The notes under the pieces: model-generated
Told to the model about the DNA's origin: nothing
The model's input: the letters and a program-made list of their open reading frames with translations, nothing else
The model's database searches: none
Position numbers and translations under genes: made by a program
In this document: positions 26,448 to 34,761 of the stretch, one piece after another
Position numbering within the stretch: position 1 is the stretch's first letter
How the letters are laid out: each line of letters begins with the position of its first letter
NCBI RefSeq assembly: GCF_003634105.1
Contig: NZ_RBIQ01000007.1
Coordinates: 558,001 to 622,000, forward strand
Origin: Maribacter vaceletii
GTDB lineage: Bacteria > Bacteroidota > Bacteroidia > Flavobacteriales > Flavobacteriaceae
Reading direction: 5' to 3'
Length of the DNA: 64,000 nucleotides

Positions 26448-28019
26448 CTACTTAAGAATTATCTTTTGTGTTTTTTTATAATTCTCTCCTCTAATACCTA
26501 TAAAAACATCCATCATTTCTTTTAGCTTTTCAGGGTTTTCTTCAGCAACATTCTTTTGTTGTCCTAAATCCTCCTTCAAATTAAAAAGCATTGGCACATC
26601 AGAATTTCCTGGCTCAATATTAACTTGATCCATAACAGCTACACCACTATATGCTGGTATCATAGCCCAATCTCCTTGTCTTAATGCTGTTCTAGAACCT
26701 GCTTCAAGAACTAAGTTATCTCTTCCCTGCTTACTTTTTCCTAGGAAAGCATTTAAAAGGTTCTCACTATCCTCTACTTTAGCATCACTACCAACTAAAG
26801 TAGCTAAAGAAGAAAGTAAATCCATTTGACATACTAATGCATCAGAAACTCCTGGTGTTATAGTACCTTTCCAATAGGTAAAGAAAGGAACACGTGTACC
26901 CGCTTCAAACAAACTATATTTCCCACCTCTAAGTCCACCTGCTGGTGTATGTTCTCCTAATTTTTCAACAGACTCATCAAAATATCCATCGTTTAATACA
27001 GGGCCATTATCACTAGAGAAAACTATAATTGTATTCTCTAATAAACCTTCTTCTTCTAATGTCTTTACAAACTCTCCTACACACCAATCTGCCTCCATAA
27101 TAACATCTCCACGAGCTCCTAAACCAGACTTACCTACAAATCTTGGATGTGGTGTACGCGGCACATGAGGCTGCTGCATTGCATAGTATAAAAAGAATGG
27201 TTCCTCTTTATGTTTTTTAACATAATCTTGCGCACCTTTTAAAAAGTGATCCGCCATGTCTTCATCTACCCATTTAGCAGATTCCCCACCTTTCATATAT
27301 CCAATTCTTGGTATACCATTAACTATACTATTATTATGCCCGTGATGCCATTTTAATTTTAATAATTCTGGATTATCTACTCCCGTTGGCTCTCCTTCAA
27401 AATTTTCTTTATAATTAATTTCAATAGGATCATTAGGATCTAAATTAACAACATCTCCATTTTCTATGTATACCGTTGGCACTCTATCTTGCGTTGCCGC
27501 CATAATATAAGAATAGTCAAAACCAACTTCATTAGGACTTGGTTTAACTTTCTCATTCCAGTTTACATGTCCGCTTCCTAATCCTAAATGCCATTTACCT
27601 ACAACACCTGTGTAATAGCCTTCTTGATTAAGCATTTTTGGTACTGTCATTTGGTCTTCACTAATAAGCAGCGGAGCCGTTCCTGGTAATATTTTAGCGT
27701 TTTTATTTCTCCAAGGGTAAGAACCCGTTAATAAAGCATATCTACTTGGAGTACACGTAGCTGATGATGCATAACCGTTTGTAAAACGCAAACCATTATT
27801 TGCTAAGTTATCCATATTTGGAGTTTTCAATACTGTAGAACCGTTAAACCCTACGTCTCCATACCCTAAATCGTCCATGTAAATAAAAACAATATTAGGT
27901 TTTTTCTGAACCTCTTCTTTTACAGCTGTTTCTGCTTTCTTTTCTTTACAACTAGAAAAAAACGCAAAACAGACTGCTAGAAAAAGTAAAAAGCTACTTT
28001 TTTTAATTTTGTTTGTCAT
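26448..28019 (-). CDS. Sulfatase, S1 formylglycine type, lipoprotein
   Basis: A 523-residue lipoprotein (lipobox FFSSC, Cys 24). It has the metal-binding 'YMDDLGYGD' (D49, D50) and the maturation motif C89-T-P-S-R93; the Cys needs conversion to formylglycine by a maturase that is not in this window. Also present are 'GVVGKWHLG', the 'FSSDNGP' metal site and a C-terminal subdomain with 'LFNLKEDLGQQKNVAEENPEK'. It removes sulfate esters from a carbohydrate in the periplasm or at the surface. It lies 111 bp after the Gfo/Idh gene with a palindrome in the gap, so it may be the last member of that operon or have its own promoter. The S1 subfamily was not determined. Confidence 0.92.
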   Translation of the reverse strand: MTNKIKKSSFLLFLAVCFAFFSSCKEKKAETAVKEEVQKKPNIVFIYMDDLGYGDVGFNGSTVLKTPNMDNLANNGLRFTNGYASSATCTPSRYALLTGSYPWRNKNAKILPGTAPLLISEDQMTVPKMLNQEGYYTGVVGKWHLGLGSGHVNWNEKVKPSPNEVGFDYSYIMAATQDRVPTVYIENGDVVNLDPNDPIEINYKENFEGEPTGVDNPELLKLKWHHGHNNSIVNGIPRIGYMKGGESAKWVDEDMADHFLKGAQDYVKKHKEEPFFLYYAMQQPHVPRTPHPRFVGKSGLGARGDVIMEADWCVGEFVKTLEEEGLLENTIIVFSSDNGPVLNDGYFDESVEKLGEHTPAGGLRGGKYSLFEAGTRVPFFTYWKGTITPGVSDALVCQMDLLSSLATLVGSDAKVEDSENLLNAFLGKSKQGRDNLVLEAGSRTALRQGDWAMIPAYSGVAVMDQVNIEPGNSDVPMLFNLKEDLGQQKNVAEENPEKLKEMMDVFIGIRGENYKKTQKIILK

Positions 28020-28069
28020 AATATAAATTGTTGAGTTATTGAATTAAGTTAGCGAAATATAAGAATTTT

Positions 28070-28084
28070 ACGTTTATAAAACGT
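28070..28084. promoter_or_regulatory. Perfect palindrome upstream of the sulfatase gene (candidate operator)
   Basis: ACGTTT-ATA-AAACGT is a perfect 6-bp-arm palindrome, 50 bp before the sulfatase ATG at 28019. It has no T-tract, so it is more like a repressor site than a terminator. No matching site was seen elsewhere in the window. Confidence 0.35.
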
Positions 28085-28130
28085 ATAAATTACAATTAAT
28101 AACCTTCTTCTTAATTGGACTATTATATTT

Positions 28131-29156
28131 TTATATAGAAATCTCTTTTCCTAATTTACTAGACTCATATATTTTGTCTTGCACTACTATATTTTTTAGG
28201 TACAAAGAAACATCCGTCTCAAAAGGTTTACCAGAACTAAGCTGGTCTATAAAATGTTTTTGGGTATTAAAAACACAGTCTCCTGCAAAATTTATTTTCT
28301 CAAATTTATAGCTGTGCTCTTTTTCTTTTTCTCCTAATAATTGGATGGTTATTCTCCCATCTTCATATAATCTAATACTACCTTTATTACCTTCAATTAG
28401 CACTTTTCCAAAAGTGAATCTAGGATTGTCTGATGTACTTTCGTTATACCTATTTGCATCTAAAAAACCTACAGCACCATTAATAAAATCAAAATTTACC
28501 CAAGCAAAATCTTCTCCTTTTATATTAGTATTTAAGGTTTTTAATTTTGCATAAACCTTTGTTATTTCTCCTCCTAAATAACGAAAAACATCTATAAAAT
28601 GGATACCTGTTTCATAAATTAACAGCTTTTCCATTTCTCTAAAATAGGGTTGTCTATTCATATATGCATCAGGTTGCCAACCATCTCCCATTCGCATACA
28701 AAGGTTAATAGTGTGCAACTTATTCCCAATACTATTTTGTACTAGTAATTTTTTGATTTCTCTATGCCACGGTTGAAAACGAAAATTCTCATGCACCATC
28801 ATTCTTACATTAGATTCTTCTATTATTTTAGCGAGCTGTATAGACTCTTTATATGTTGGAGCAAGAGGTTTTTGGCAAATAATATGAATACTATTAGATG
28901 CTGCAATTTTACATATCTCTAAATGTGTATTTGGCGGTGTTATAACGTCCACAAAATCTGGCTTTTCTTGCTTAAGCATTTCTTCAAAATTCTCATACGC
29001 TTTTGCAAAACCATAGGTATCACATATTGTTTGCGCTTTTTCTATAGAAATATCGCAAACTGCTACTATTTCTAAGTTTTCTAAACGCGCCCATGCCTCG
29101 TAATGAAATTGGCTAAAATACCCTGCGCCTATACAAACTCCTTTATAAATTTTCAT
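28131..29156 (-). CDS. Gfo/Idh/MocA-family NAD(P)-dependent oxidoreductase
   Basis: A 341-residue cytoplasmic enzyme. The N-terminal Rossmann fold has 'GVCIGAGYFSQFHYEAW' and an acidic 'VAVCDISIEKA' turn. The family's E-K-P motif appears as 'ICQKPLAP', with Gln replacing Glu but the catalytic Lys kept. The C-terminal half has the usual alpha/beta sheet with 'YETGIHFIDVFRYLGG', containing the conserved H and D of the family. Such enzymes oxidise or reduce a sugar, inositol or sugar-acid hydroxyl. It starts 2 bp after the permease gene and belongs to the acid-sugar operon, where it could oxidise the substrate before phosphorylation or make a 3-keto intermediate. The specific reaction is unknown. 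Confidence 0.85.
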   Translation of the reverse strand: MKIYKGVCIGAGYFSQFHYEAWARLENLEIVAVCDISIEKAQTICDTYGFAKAYENFEEMLKQEKPDFVDVITPPNTHLEICKIAASNSIHIICQKPLAPTYKESIQLAKIIEESNVRMMVHENFRFQPWHREIKKLLVQNSIGNKLHTINLCMRMGDGWQPDAYMNRQPYFREMEKLLIYETGIHFIDVFRYLGGEITKVYAKLKTLNTNIKGEDFAWVNFDFINGAVGFLDANRYNESTSDNPRFTFGKVLIEGNKGSIRLYEDGRITIQLLGEKEKEHSYKFEKINFAGDCVFNTQKHFIDQLSSGKPFETDVSLYLKNIVVQDKIYESSKLGKEISI

Positions 29157-29158
29157 TC

Positions 29159-30427
29159 TTAATATTCTGAAAAGTGTTTATGAGGTTTCATATTAAACCA
29201 TATCAAAACAGCTATAATATTTAATATTGCTCCTACAACAAAAAACAACGTTGTACTTCCTGTCCAAGATAATAAATATGGAAACAATAAAGCTGTTATA
29301 AAGGCTCCAATATTACCAGCCATATTCATTGTACCAGAAACTGTTCCCGCATGTTTTTTACCTATATCTACACAAAAGGCCCAAGACGGTGGCAATGTCA
29401 TATCTGCACCAAAAATTGCAATGCTTAAAAATACTATTGCTCCAACTGCAGAGCTCATGTATACACTACCAAGCAAACCTATTGCTGCTAAGGCAAATCC
29501 TAAAGAAGCCGGAAATATTCTAGATGCATCCCATTTTCCTTTTTTATATATTTTATCTATTAACCAACCAGAAAACCAATTGCCAAAGGCACCAAAAACT
29601 AAAGGAATTGCGGTATACAAACCTGCCTCCACAGTATCTAGTTGATATTCGCTTTTAATATGAGGAAACAACCAAGTAAGTGCAAAGAAAAAGGTAAAAT
29701 TACTACAGAAATACTGACCCATTGCAAGCCACATATTTTTTGATTTTAGCAAAGTTCCAAAGTGTATTTTTTTGGTGGTAGCATTTGTGTTTTTTTCTTG
29801 TCTTTGCGATATTATAAAATCTTTTTCTTCTTGACTAATACTCTTCAACTCTTCTGGTGTATCTCTGAAAAATATATACCAACAAATAGCCCATACTCCT
29901 CCTAACACTCCTAATAGTACAAAAGTGTTACGCCAACCAAAATCTGTTATTGCCCATGCTACTGCAGGCACTGCAAACGCAGCTCCTAAACGGGAGCCAG
30001 AAAAATTAATACCTGTAACTATTCCTCTTTCTTTTAAAGGTATCCAACTATAAATTGCTCTAGACATACCAGGAAAGGCACCAGCTTCTCCTGCTCCGAA
30101 TAAAAAACGAATTATTAAGAGAGAAATAAAATTCCAAGCTGCTCCTGTAATTGCCGTAAAAGAAGACCATAAAACAACTATAATAGTCAATATTTTTCTA
30201 GGTCCAAAACGATCTACCATTATCCCAGATGGAGTTTGAAAAAAAGCATATCCAAGAGAAAAAGCAGCTAAAACCCATCCCATTTGTTTATCACTTAAAC
30301 TAAGAGCCTCTGCTATTGGCTCTTTAGCTACACTAATACAAATACGGTCTACATATAATAATAAGGCTAAAAGAAAAGTGCCTACTATCATAAAATAACG
30401 CTTAGGGAAAAAGCTGTTTTTTTTCAT
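29159..30427 (-). CDS. MFS permease, anion:cation symporter (sugar acid) type
   Basis: A 422-residue protein with about 12 helices: 'LLYVDRICISVA' in helix 1, 'GIMVDRFGPRK' in loop 2-3 and 'FFRDTPEELKSIS' in the central loop. It is in the same superfamily as the two permeases near susCD but clearly more distant, so it probably takes a different acid. Its start codon overlaps the kinase stop by 4 bp (ATGA) and it ends 2 bp before the oxidoreductase start, so it is firmly part of this operon. The likely role is uptake of the C4 or related acid sugar that the kinase and dehydrogenase use. Confidence 0.88.
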   Translation of the reverse strand: MKKNSFFPKRYFMIVGTFLLALLLYVDRICISVAKEPIAEALSLSDKQMGWVLAAFSLGYAFFQTPSGIMVDRFGPRKILTIIVVLWSSFTAITGAAWNFISLLIIRFLFGAGEAGAFPGMSRAIYSWIPLKERGIVTGINFSGSRLGAAFAVPAVAWAITDFGWRNTFVLLGVLGGVWAICWYIFFRDTPEELKSISQEEKDFIISQRQEKNTNATTKKIHFGTLLKSKNMWLAMGQYFCSNFTFFFALTWLFPHIKSEYQLDTVEAGLYTAIPLVFGAFGNWFSGWLIDKIYKKGKWDASRIFPASLGFALAAIGLLGSVYMSSAVGAIVFLSIAIFGADMTLPPSWAFCVDIGKKHAGTVSGTMNMAGNIGAFITALLFPYLLSWTGSTTLFFVVGAILNIIAVLIWFNMKPHKHFSEY

Positions 30428-31809
30428 TTTAAAATTTTTAATAATTCATACAAAGCCTTTTCATCACCAACATTTCCTGGAAAAATAATATATGGCATTT
30501 TAGGAAATTTACTTTCCTTCCCTAATTGCCAAACAGGAACACCTTTTAATGCTTGCCCCATTACAAAGGCTCTTTTAACTCTCAGAGCTTTTGTTGCCAC
30601 ATCACTAGAGGTAATACCTCCTTTAGCGATAATATATTTGGGAGTACATGACAATTCTTTAACTATACGAATAAGGCCATTAGATACTAAGTTTACAATC
30701 TCAAGACTTTTAACTTGAGAAACTCCTTTAATAATAGTTCTGCTAGTAAAAAGAACAACGTCTTCTCCTTTTTCTAAATTACTATTTACTCTAGAAATTA
30801 ATTTTTCTATTTCCTTTTTAAAAACAGCAGTATTTAATACGTTTGTAACGTCTAATTCTAAGAAAATAGCTTTTGTGTTTTCTTTTAAATAATTTAATTG
30901 CAATGTTGTTTTTGGAACATAAGACCCTATTACTAATAAAGAACCTCCTTTAGAGTCTTCCCCTAATATTTCTTTTTTTGTTAAACAGTTTTTAGGTGTT
31001 ATCCCTGTAATAGCATTTACAAAAGATGCAGCTGTTCTATATATTATAGTCTCTTTACTTTGCAAACCTATTAAAGCTAATTTCTCTAAATCTGCATAAG
31101 ATGTTGCATTAGCTATTATATGCGATATACTCGGTTTTTTGAGAATGCTTTGTAAACTTTCCTCTGAATCTTCTCTTAATTCCTTAATTGATAAACTTCC
31201 AATGTTTTTAGGATCTACTATAGCACTCGTTTTTTCTAATATCCAATCTATTAGGTTAGATGATAAGTAGCCAAAAGTATTATCCTTTGCAAAGGGTGTT
31301 TTTGCTGCAGGAATAAATTCTTGACCTTCTTTTACATAATGGATATTCTTATAGGTATACCTACCTCCTTCAAAAAAAGCAGGAGCTAGTACATGTTTAG
31401 CTTTTGGTATTTGTAATCCCTCTGCAAGAGCATTTACTTCATTAGGATAATGACCTCTTAAAGTAGAATCTCCTCTACTAATTAAAACTAGCTCTTTTTT
31501 ATGTTTTTTAGATAACTTATTAAGTCTAGAACCAATTAATGCTGCTAATACATTCGCATTTTGTATTTGTAAACTTCTAGAATTAGTTAAAATAAAAAAA
31601 ACAGAACTACTAAGTATTTCTTTTTCAAGAACCTCATCTGTCCATTCTGTAATTACAGGTACATTATACACTGTTTGTGTTCCTGTAGGGTCATCATCTA
31701 AAACTATAATAGTTTTTGGGTTTTTATTTAGCTCTTTACGTATAGCATGTACAGAACCTTGTAACAGTTTCCCTTCTTCAATAGATTTTAATATTCCTTC
31801 TTTTAGCAT
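30424..31809 (-). CDS. DUF1537-family four-carbon acid-sugar kinase
   Basis: A 461-residue protein of the DUF1537 family. The N-terminal substrate-binding domain has 'VLDDDPTGTQTVYNVPV' and 'ISRGDSTLRGHYPNE' (about residues 37-120). The C-terminal nucleotide-binding domain has 'KYIIAKGGITSSDVATKALR' and the closing 'IIFPGNVGDEKALYELLK'. Characterised members phosphorylate D-threonate, L-threonate, D-erythronate or 3-oxo-tetronate at O4 with ATP. It is flanked by the cyclase-family gene (3 bp) and the permease (4-bp overlap). The usual partner PdxA2 is absent; a tartrate/D-malate-type dehydrogenase takes its place in the operon. The 'DDPTGT' variant, rather than DDFTGA, belongs to a less-studied branch, so the true substrate is open. 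Confidence 0.88.
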   Translation of the reverse strand: MLKEGILKSIEEGKLLQGSVHAIRKELNKNPKTIIVLDDDPTGTQTVYNVPVITEWTDEVLEKEILSSSVFFILTNSRSLQIQNANVLAALIGSRLNKLSKKHKKELVLISRGDSTLRGHYPNEVNALAEGLQIPKAKHVLAPAFFEGGRYTYKNIHYVKEGQEFIPAAKTPFAKDNTFGYLSSNLIDWILEKTSAIVDPKNIGSLSIKELREDSEESLQSILKKPSISHIIANATSYADLEKLALIGLQSKETIIYRTAASFVNAITGITPKNCLTKKEILGEDSKGGSLLVIGSYVPKTTLQLNYLKENTKAIFLELDVTNVLNTAVFKKEIEKLISRVNSNLEKGEDVVLFTSRTIIKGVSQVKSLEIVNLVSNGLIRIVKELSCTPKYIIAKGGITSSDVATKALRVKRAFVMGQALKGVPVWQLGKESKFPKMPYIIFPGNVGDEKALYELLKILK

Positions 31810-31812
31810 TAT

Positions 31813-32451
31813 TTATTTCTCTATTGCTATTACTCTTGCTGGCGCACCATCGCCGTTTTCTACCTTTATAGGAAGTGCAACCAGTGTAAATTCTGAAGAG
31901 GGAAGAGATTCTAAATTGGTAAGCCCTTCAATTATTATAATATCATTCTTCATTAAAATATTATGAATTTCCGTTACTTCCTCAATGTTGTTTACATCTG
32001 CAACAGATGGTGGCTCTACACCTATAATGTTCACCTTTTTTTCTCCAAGCCATAAAGCCAATTCTTTACTTATTCTTGGTAATGCATTACGATACTCTTC
32101 TGACCCTATTTTTTTACTCCAACCTGTTTGCAATAAAATACTATCTCCAGGACTAATTTTATCAGCAACAGCTTGCAGATGTCTTATAGTAATTAATTCT
32201 TTAGGTTTTATTTTTGTTACATCTACTTTCCATGCATTAGAAACAAACCTATTAGCAGGTATTACATCTATAGTTTGGGGGGTTACTCCAAAATGAATGG
32301 GCGCATCCATGTGGGTGCCACTATGAGAGTATAAATTTAAAGTTGTTGCATTCCAACCATCTTTAGCGAGAGAACGAGCAGGTTCTATAGTAACCCCGCT
32401 CATAGTATTATTTATGGGCAGGGTTAAATCTATAATTTTTTTGTTGCTCAT
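31813..32451 (-). CDS. Cyclase-family (kynurenine formamidase-like) metal hydrolase
   Basis: Start taken at the ATG at 32451 (212 residues). The longer frame begins with TTG at 32463 inside the preceding gene. The protein has the family signature 'YSHSGTHMDAPIHFG' (HxGTHxDxPxH), which binds the metal, and a C-terminal 'LPIKVENGDGAPARVIAIEK' close to the family's 'PLK..G..GSPAR' ending. Members hydrolyse formamides, lactones or related bonds. Between an acid-sugar kinase and a hydroxyacid dehydrogenase it could open a lactone to the free aldonate. It is 4 bp after the dehydrogenase and 3 bp before the kinase. There are no tryptophan-catabolism genes here to support a kynurenine role. Confidence 0.85.
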   Translation of the reverse strand: MSNKKIIDLTLPINNTMSGVTIEPARSLAKDGWNATTLNLYSHSGTHMDAPIHFGVTPQTIDVIPANRFVSNAWKVDVTKIKPKELITIRHLQAVADKISPGDSILLQTGWSKKIGSEEYRNALPRISKELALWLGEKKVNIIGVEPPSVADVNNIEEVTEIHNILMKNDIIIIEGLTNLESLPSSEFTLVALPIKVENGDGAPARVIAIEK

Positions 32452-32455
32452 TTTC

Positions 32456-33535
32456 TTATGCAACTACTAGTTCTGAAGTCTCTATATAATTTACCACACT
32501 ATTTGCTACATCAGAGGTAGATGCATTTCCTTTAAGGTCTTTCGTTAAATTTCCTTTAGAAGTAGTATGCTCTATACCTTTCATAATATCTTTTGCAGCT
32601 TCTGTTTCTCCTAAATGATCTAACATTATAGCAGCCGACCAAATTTGACCTATTGGATTTGCTATGTTTTGCCCAGCAATATCTGGAGCAGAACCATGTA
32701 TAGGTTCAAACATAGAAGGAAAATCCTTTTCCGGATTAATGTTTCCACTTCCACCAAGGCCAAGACTACCCATAATAGCGCCTCCTAAATCTGACAATAT
32801 ATCTCCAAAAAGATTCGTAGTTAAAATAACATCAAAAACTTCTGGGCGAAGTACAAAACTTGCAGATGCATTATCTATATACATCGTATTGTACTCTACA
32901 TCTGGATACTGTTCTGCAACCTCTGCAATAACTCTATCCCAATAAGCAAGACTATGTATTAAGGTGTTAGATTTTGTTACGTTCGTTACCTTACTTCTTC
33001 TTTTTCTTGCTAATTTAAAAGAGTAGTGTGCAATACGCTCTATTCCAAATCTAGTAAATACACTAGTATCTGTAGCAACTCCACCAGCTTCTTCTGCATG
33101 CATTATTTGTCCATTTTGTACAAACTCTCCCTCATTATTCTCACGAACAACTACAAAATCTATATCTTTTTGCGTTTTATCTCTTAACGGACTATCTATT
33201 CCTGGAAATAATTTTACAGGTCTGTAATTTACATACTGCTTAAGTTTTCCTCTTACTTTAAAAGTATAATCTCTAGCTGGCAAAGTATCGTCTACTTCTG
33301 GCAAACCTACAGCTCCAAAATAAATTGCATCATACGTTTTCATTTGCTCTATACCATCTTCTGGCATAAATTCTCCATGTTTTAAATAATGACCTGCTCC
33401 CCAAGACAATTCATTTAAATCTAAATTAAAACCATGCTTTTTTGCAACAGCTTTTAATACAGAAACACCTGCTGGCACAATTTCTGCTCCAATTCCGTCT
33501 CCGTTTACAACGGCTATTTTATATACTTTTCCCAT
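32456..33535 (-). CDS. Isocitrate/isopropylmalate-family dehydrogenase, D-malate/tartrate dehydrogenase type
   Basis: Start chosen at the ATG at 33535 (359 residues). The frame extends to a TTG at 33559, but that codon is part of a repressor operator. The protein has 'VVNGDGIGAE', 'NYRPVKLFPGI', 'VVVRENNEGEF', K188 in 'VTKSN', and metal ligands D221 ('YIDNA'), D245 and D249 ('GDILSD'), plus 'EPIHGSAPDIAG' for NAD. It follows D-malate/tartrate dehydrogenase (DmlA/TtuC) better than IDH or LeuB. The residue after 'EGE' is F138 where this superfamily normally has the catalytic Tyr. It probably oxidises, and perhaps decarboxylates, a C4 hydroxyacid or its phosphate. It is the first gene of the operon. 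Confidence 0.87.
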   Translation of the reverse strand: MGKVYKIAVVNGDGIGAEIVPAGVSVLKAVAKKHGFNLDLNELSWGAGHYLKHGEFMPEDGIEQMKTYDAIYFGAVGLPEVDDTLPARDYTFKVRGKLKQYVNYRPVKLFPGIDSPLRDKTQKDIDFVVVRENNEGEFVQNGQIMHAEEAGGVATDTSVFTRFGIERIAHYSFKLARKRRSKVTNVTKSNTLIHSLAYWDRVIAEVAEQYPDVEYNTMYIDNASASFVLRPEVFDVILTTNLFGDILSDLGGAIMGSLGLGGSGNINPEKDFPSMFEPIHGSAPDIAGQNIANPIGQIWSAAIMLDHLGETEAAKDIMKGIEHTTSKGNLTKDLKGNASTSDVANSVVNYIETSELVVA

Positions 33536-33551
33536 TTTAAGTGAATTATTT

Positions 33552-33569
33552 TTGCGCAATTTTGCACAA
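33552..33569 (-). promoter_or_regulatory. LacI-type operator pair in front of the acid-sugar operon
   Basis: TTGCGCAA (33552-33559, a perfect palindrome) and TTGCACAA (33562-33569) are separated by 2 bp. They lie between the likely -7 box at 33611-33618 and the ATG at 33535. The same two words recur in the same order in front of the lacI-type gene. Confidence 0.65.
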
Positions 33570-33610
33570 CTACAAAATGTTTATTTAATAATTTTTATAT
33601 CTATTTAATA

Positions 33611-33618
33611 CAAAAATA
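33611..33618 (-). promoter_or_regulatory. Likely -7 box of the acid-sugar operon
   Basis: On the minus strand this reads TATTTTTG, an exact match to the Bacteroidota TAnnTTTG -7 consensus. It lies 75 bp before the ATG at 33535 with the operator pair downstream of it, so repressor binding would block the polymerase. Confidence 0.5.
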
Positions 33619-33630
33619 TATAATTTTAAC

Positions 33631-33638
33631 TACATTTG
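33631..33638 (+). promoter_or_regulatory. Likely -7 box of the LacI-type regulator gene
   Basis: TACATTTG matches TAnnTTTG exactly, 48 bp before the regulator ATG and 19 bp before its operator pair. No clear -33 element was seen. Confidence 0.45.
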
Positions 33639-33657
33639 ATTGAATATATACTATTAT

Positions 33658-33677
33658 TTGCGCAATAAATTGCACAA
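33658..33677 (+). promoter_or_regulatory. LacI-type operator pair in front of the regulator gene (autoregulation)
   Basis: TTGCGCAA (33658-33665) and TTGCACAA (33670-33677) have a 4-bp spacer and lie 9 bp before the regulator ATG. This is the second copy of the pair found at 33552-33569, supporting control of both divergent promoters by the same repressor. Confidence 0.65.
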
Positions 33678-33686
33678 AATGTAATT

Positions 33687-34733
33687 ATGACAAAAAAAGA
33701 AAGAGAGAAAGAAACCCCTACTTTAAAAGATATTGCAGAAACGCTAAACATTTCTATATCTACTGCCTCTAGAGCATTAAAAAGCAATCCTAGAATTAGT
33801 AGAAAAACACAAGAAATGGTAAAAAATACCGCAAAAAGAATGGGGTATTTATCTATAGATATGCTTAGTGAAGAAAAAAAGAAAGCATCTAATCTTATAG
33901 GAGTAATAGTACCTAAAATTAGTTATCACTTATATGCCATGGCAATAAGTGGGATAGAGCATATTGCAGAACAAAACGGTATGCACATTATAGTATGCCA
34001 ATCTAATGAATCTTATGAAAGGGAAAAAAGCTTAGTAAAAGAGCTTATACAAGCTGGGGTAAATGGCATAATAGCTTCTTTGGCAAGTGAAACCAAAGAA
34101 TTTTCACATTTTCTAGAGTTAAAAAAATTAGGTGTTCCTTTAGTTTTTTTTAATAGAGAATGTAATGATGTAATTACACATAAGGTAACTATAGACAATA
34201 AAAGAGCCGCATATGAAGCTGTAATGCATTTAATTTCTGTTGGATGTAAAAAAATAGCATATATAGGAGGTCCAGAGGTACTACAAATAAACAAAGAAAG
34301 AGCTCAGGGTTTTAAAGATGCTTTAGCGGATAATAAAATAGATATTGATGATAATCATATAATGTATAGCAGGTTTGATAGAGAAAGTACATTAACTGCG
34401 GCAAGAACTTTATTATATTCTCCTGATTACCCAGACGGAATTTTAACCTTTAGTGATCAAATAGCAATTAGTGTAATGTTAGCTGCAAAGGAAAGAGGAA
34501 TTGCTATACCTGAAAAATTATCTCTAATTGGTTTTAACAACGAACCTATAGATGAACTTTTAGAACCCTCATTAACCAGTATAGATCAGCCAGGTTATAG
34601 AATGGGAGAAGAATCTGCGCAACTACTATTAAAACAGCTCAACAATTTCAATAAAGTTTATGAAAAAAGAATTCTTAAATCTTTTTTAGTTGTGCGAAAC
34701 TCCACAAATAAAAATAGAAACTCAAAACCATAA
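33687..34733 (+). CDS. LacI/GalR-family transcriptional repressor
   Basis: A 348-residue regulator with the N-terminal LacI helix-turn-helix 'TLKDIAETLNISISTASRALKSNPRISRKT' (about residues 10-40). The hinge-helix region and a periplasmic-binding-protein-like effector domain follow ('IGVIVPKISYHLYAMAISGIE' to 'TSIDQPGYRMGEESAQLLL'). It is divergent from the dehydrogenase-cyclase-kinase-permease-oxidoreductase operon, and both promoters carry the same TTGCGCAA/TTGCACAA pair. It probably represses the operon and itself until an acid sugar or its derivative binds. The DUF5060 gene starts 28 bp after it in the same direction and may be cotranscribed. Confidence 0.93.
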   Translation: MTKKEREKETPTLKDIAETLNISISTASRALKSNPRISRKTQEMVKNTAKRMGYLSIDMLSEEKKKASNLIGVIVPKISYHLYAMAISGIEHIAEQNGMHIIVCQSNESYEREKSLVKELIQAGVNGIIASLASETKEFSHFLELKKLGVPLVFFNRECNDVITHKVTIDNKRAAYEAVMHLISVGCKKIAYIGGPEVLQINKERAQGFKDALADNKIDIDDNHIMYSRFDRESTLTAARTLLYSPDYPDGILTFSDQIAISVMLAAKERGIAIPEKLSLIGFNNEPIDELLEPSLTSIDQPGYRMGEESAQLLLKQLNNFNKVYEKRILKSFLVVRNSTNKNRNSKP

Positions 34734-34761
34734 TTAATTAACATTTAAATTAAATTTTACA

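Noticed and set aside
31813-32451. Kynurenine formamidase for tryptophan breakdown
   Set aside because: The cyclase signature fits, but the gene is locked in an acid-sugar operon and no kynureninase or tryptophan dioxygenase is present.
33536-33559. Longer dehydrogenase starting at TTG 33559
   Set aside because: The TTG is part of the TTGCGCAA operator and the extra eight residues precede a normal ATG and the conserved N-terminal strand.
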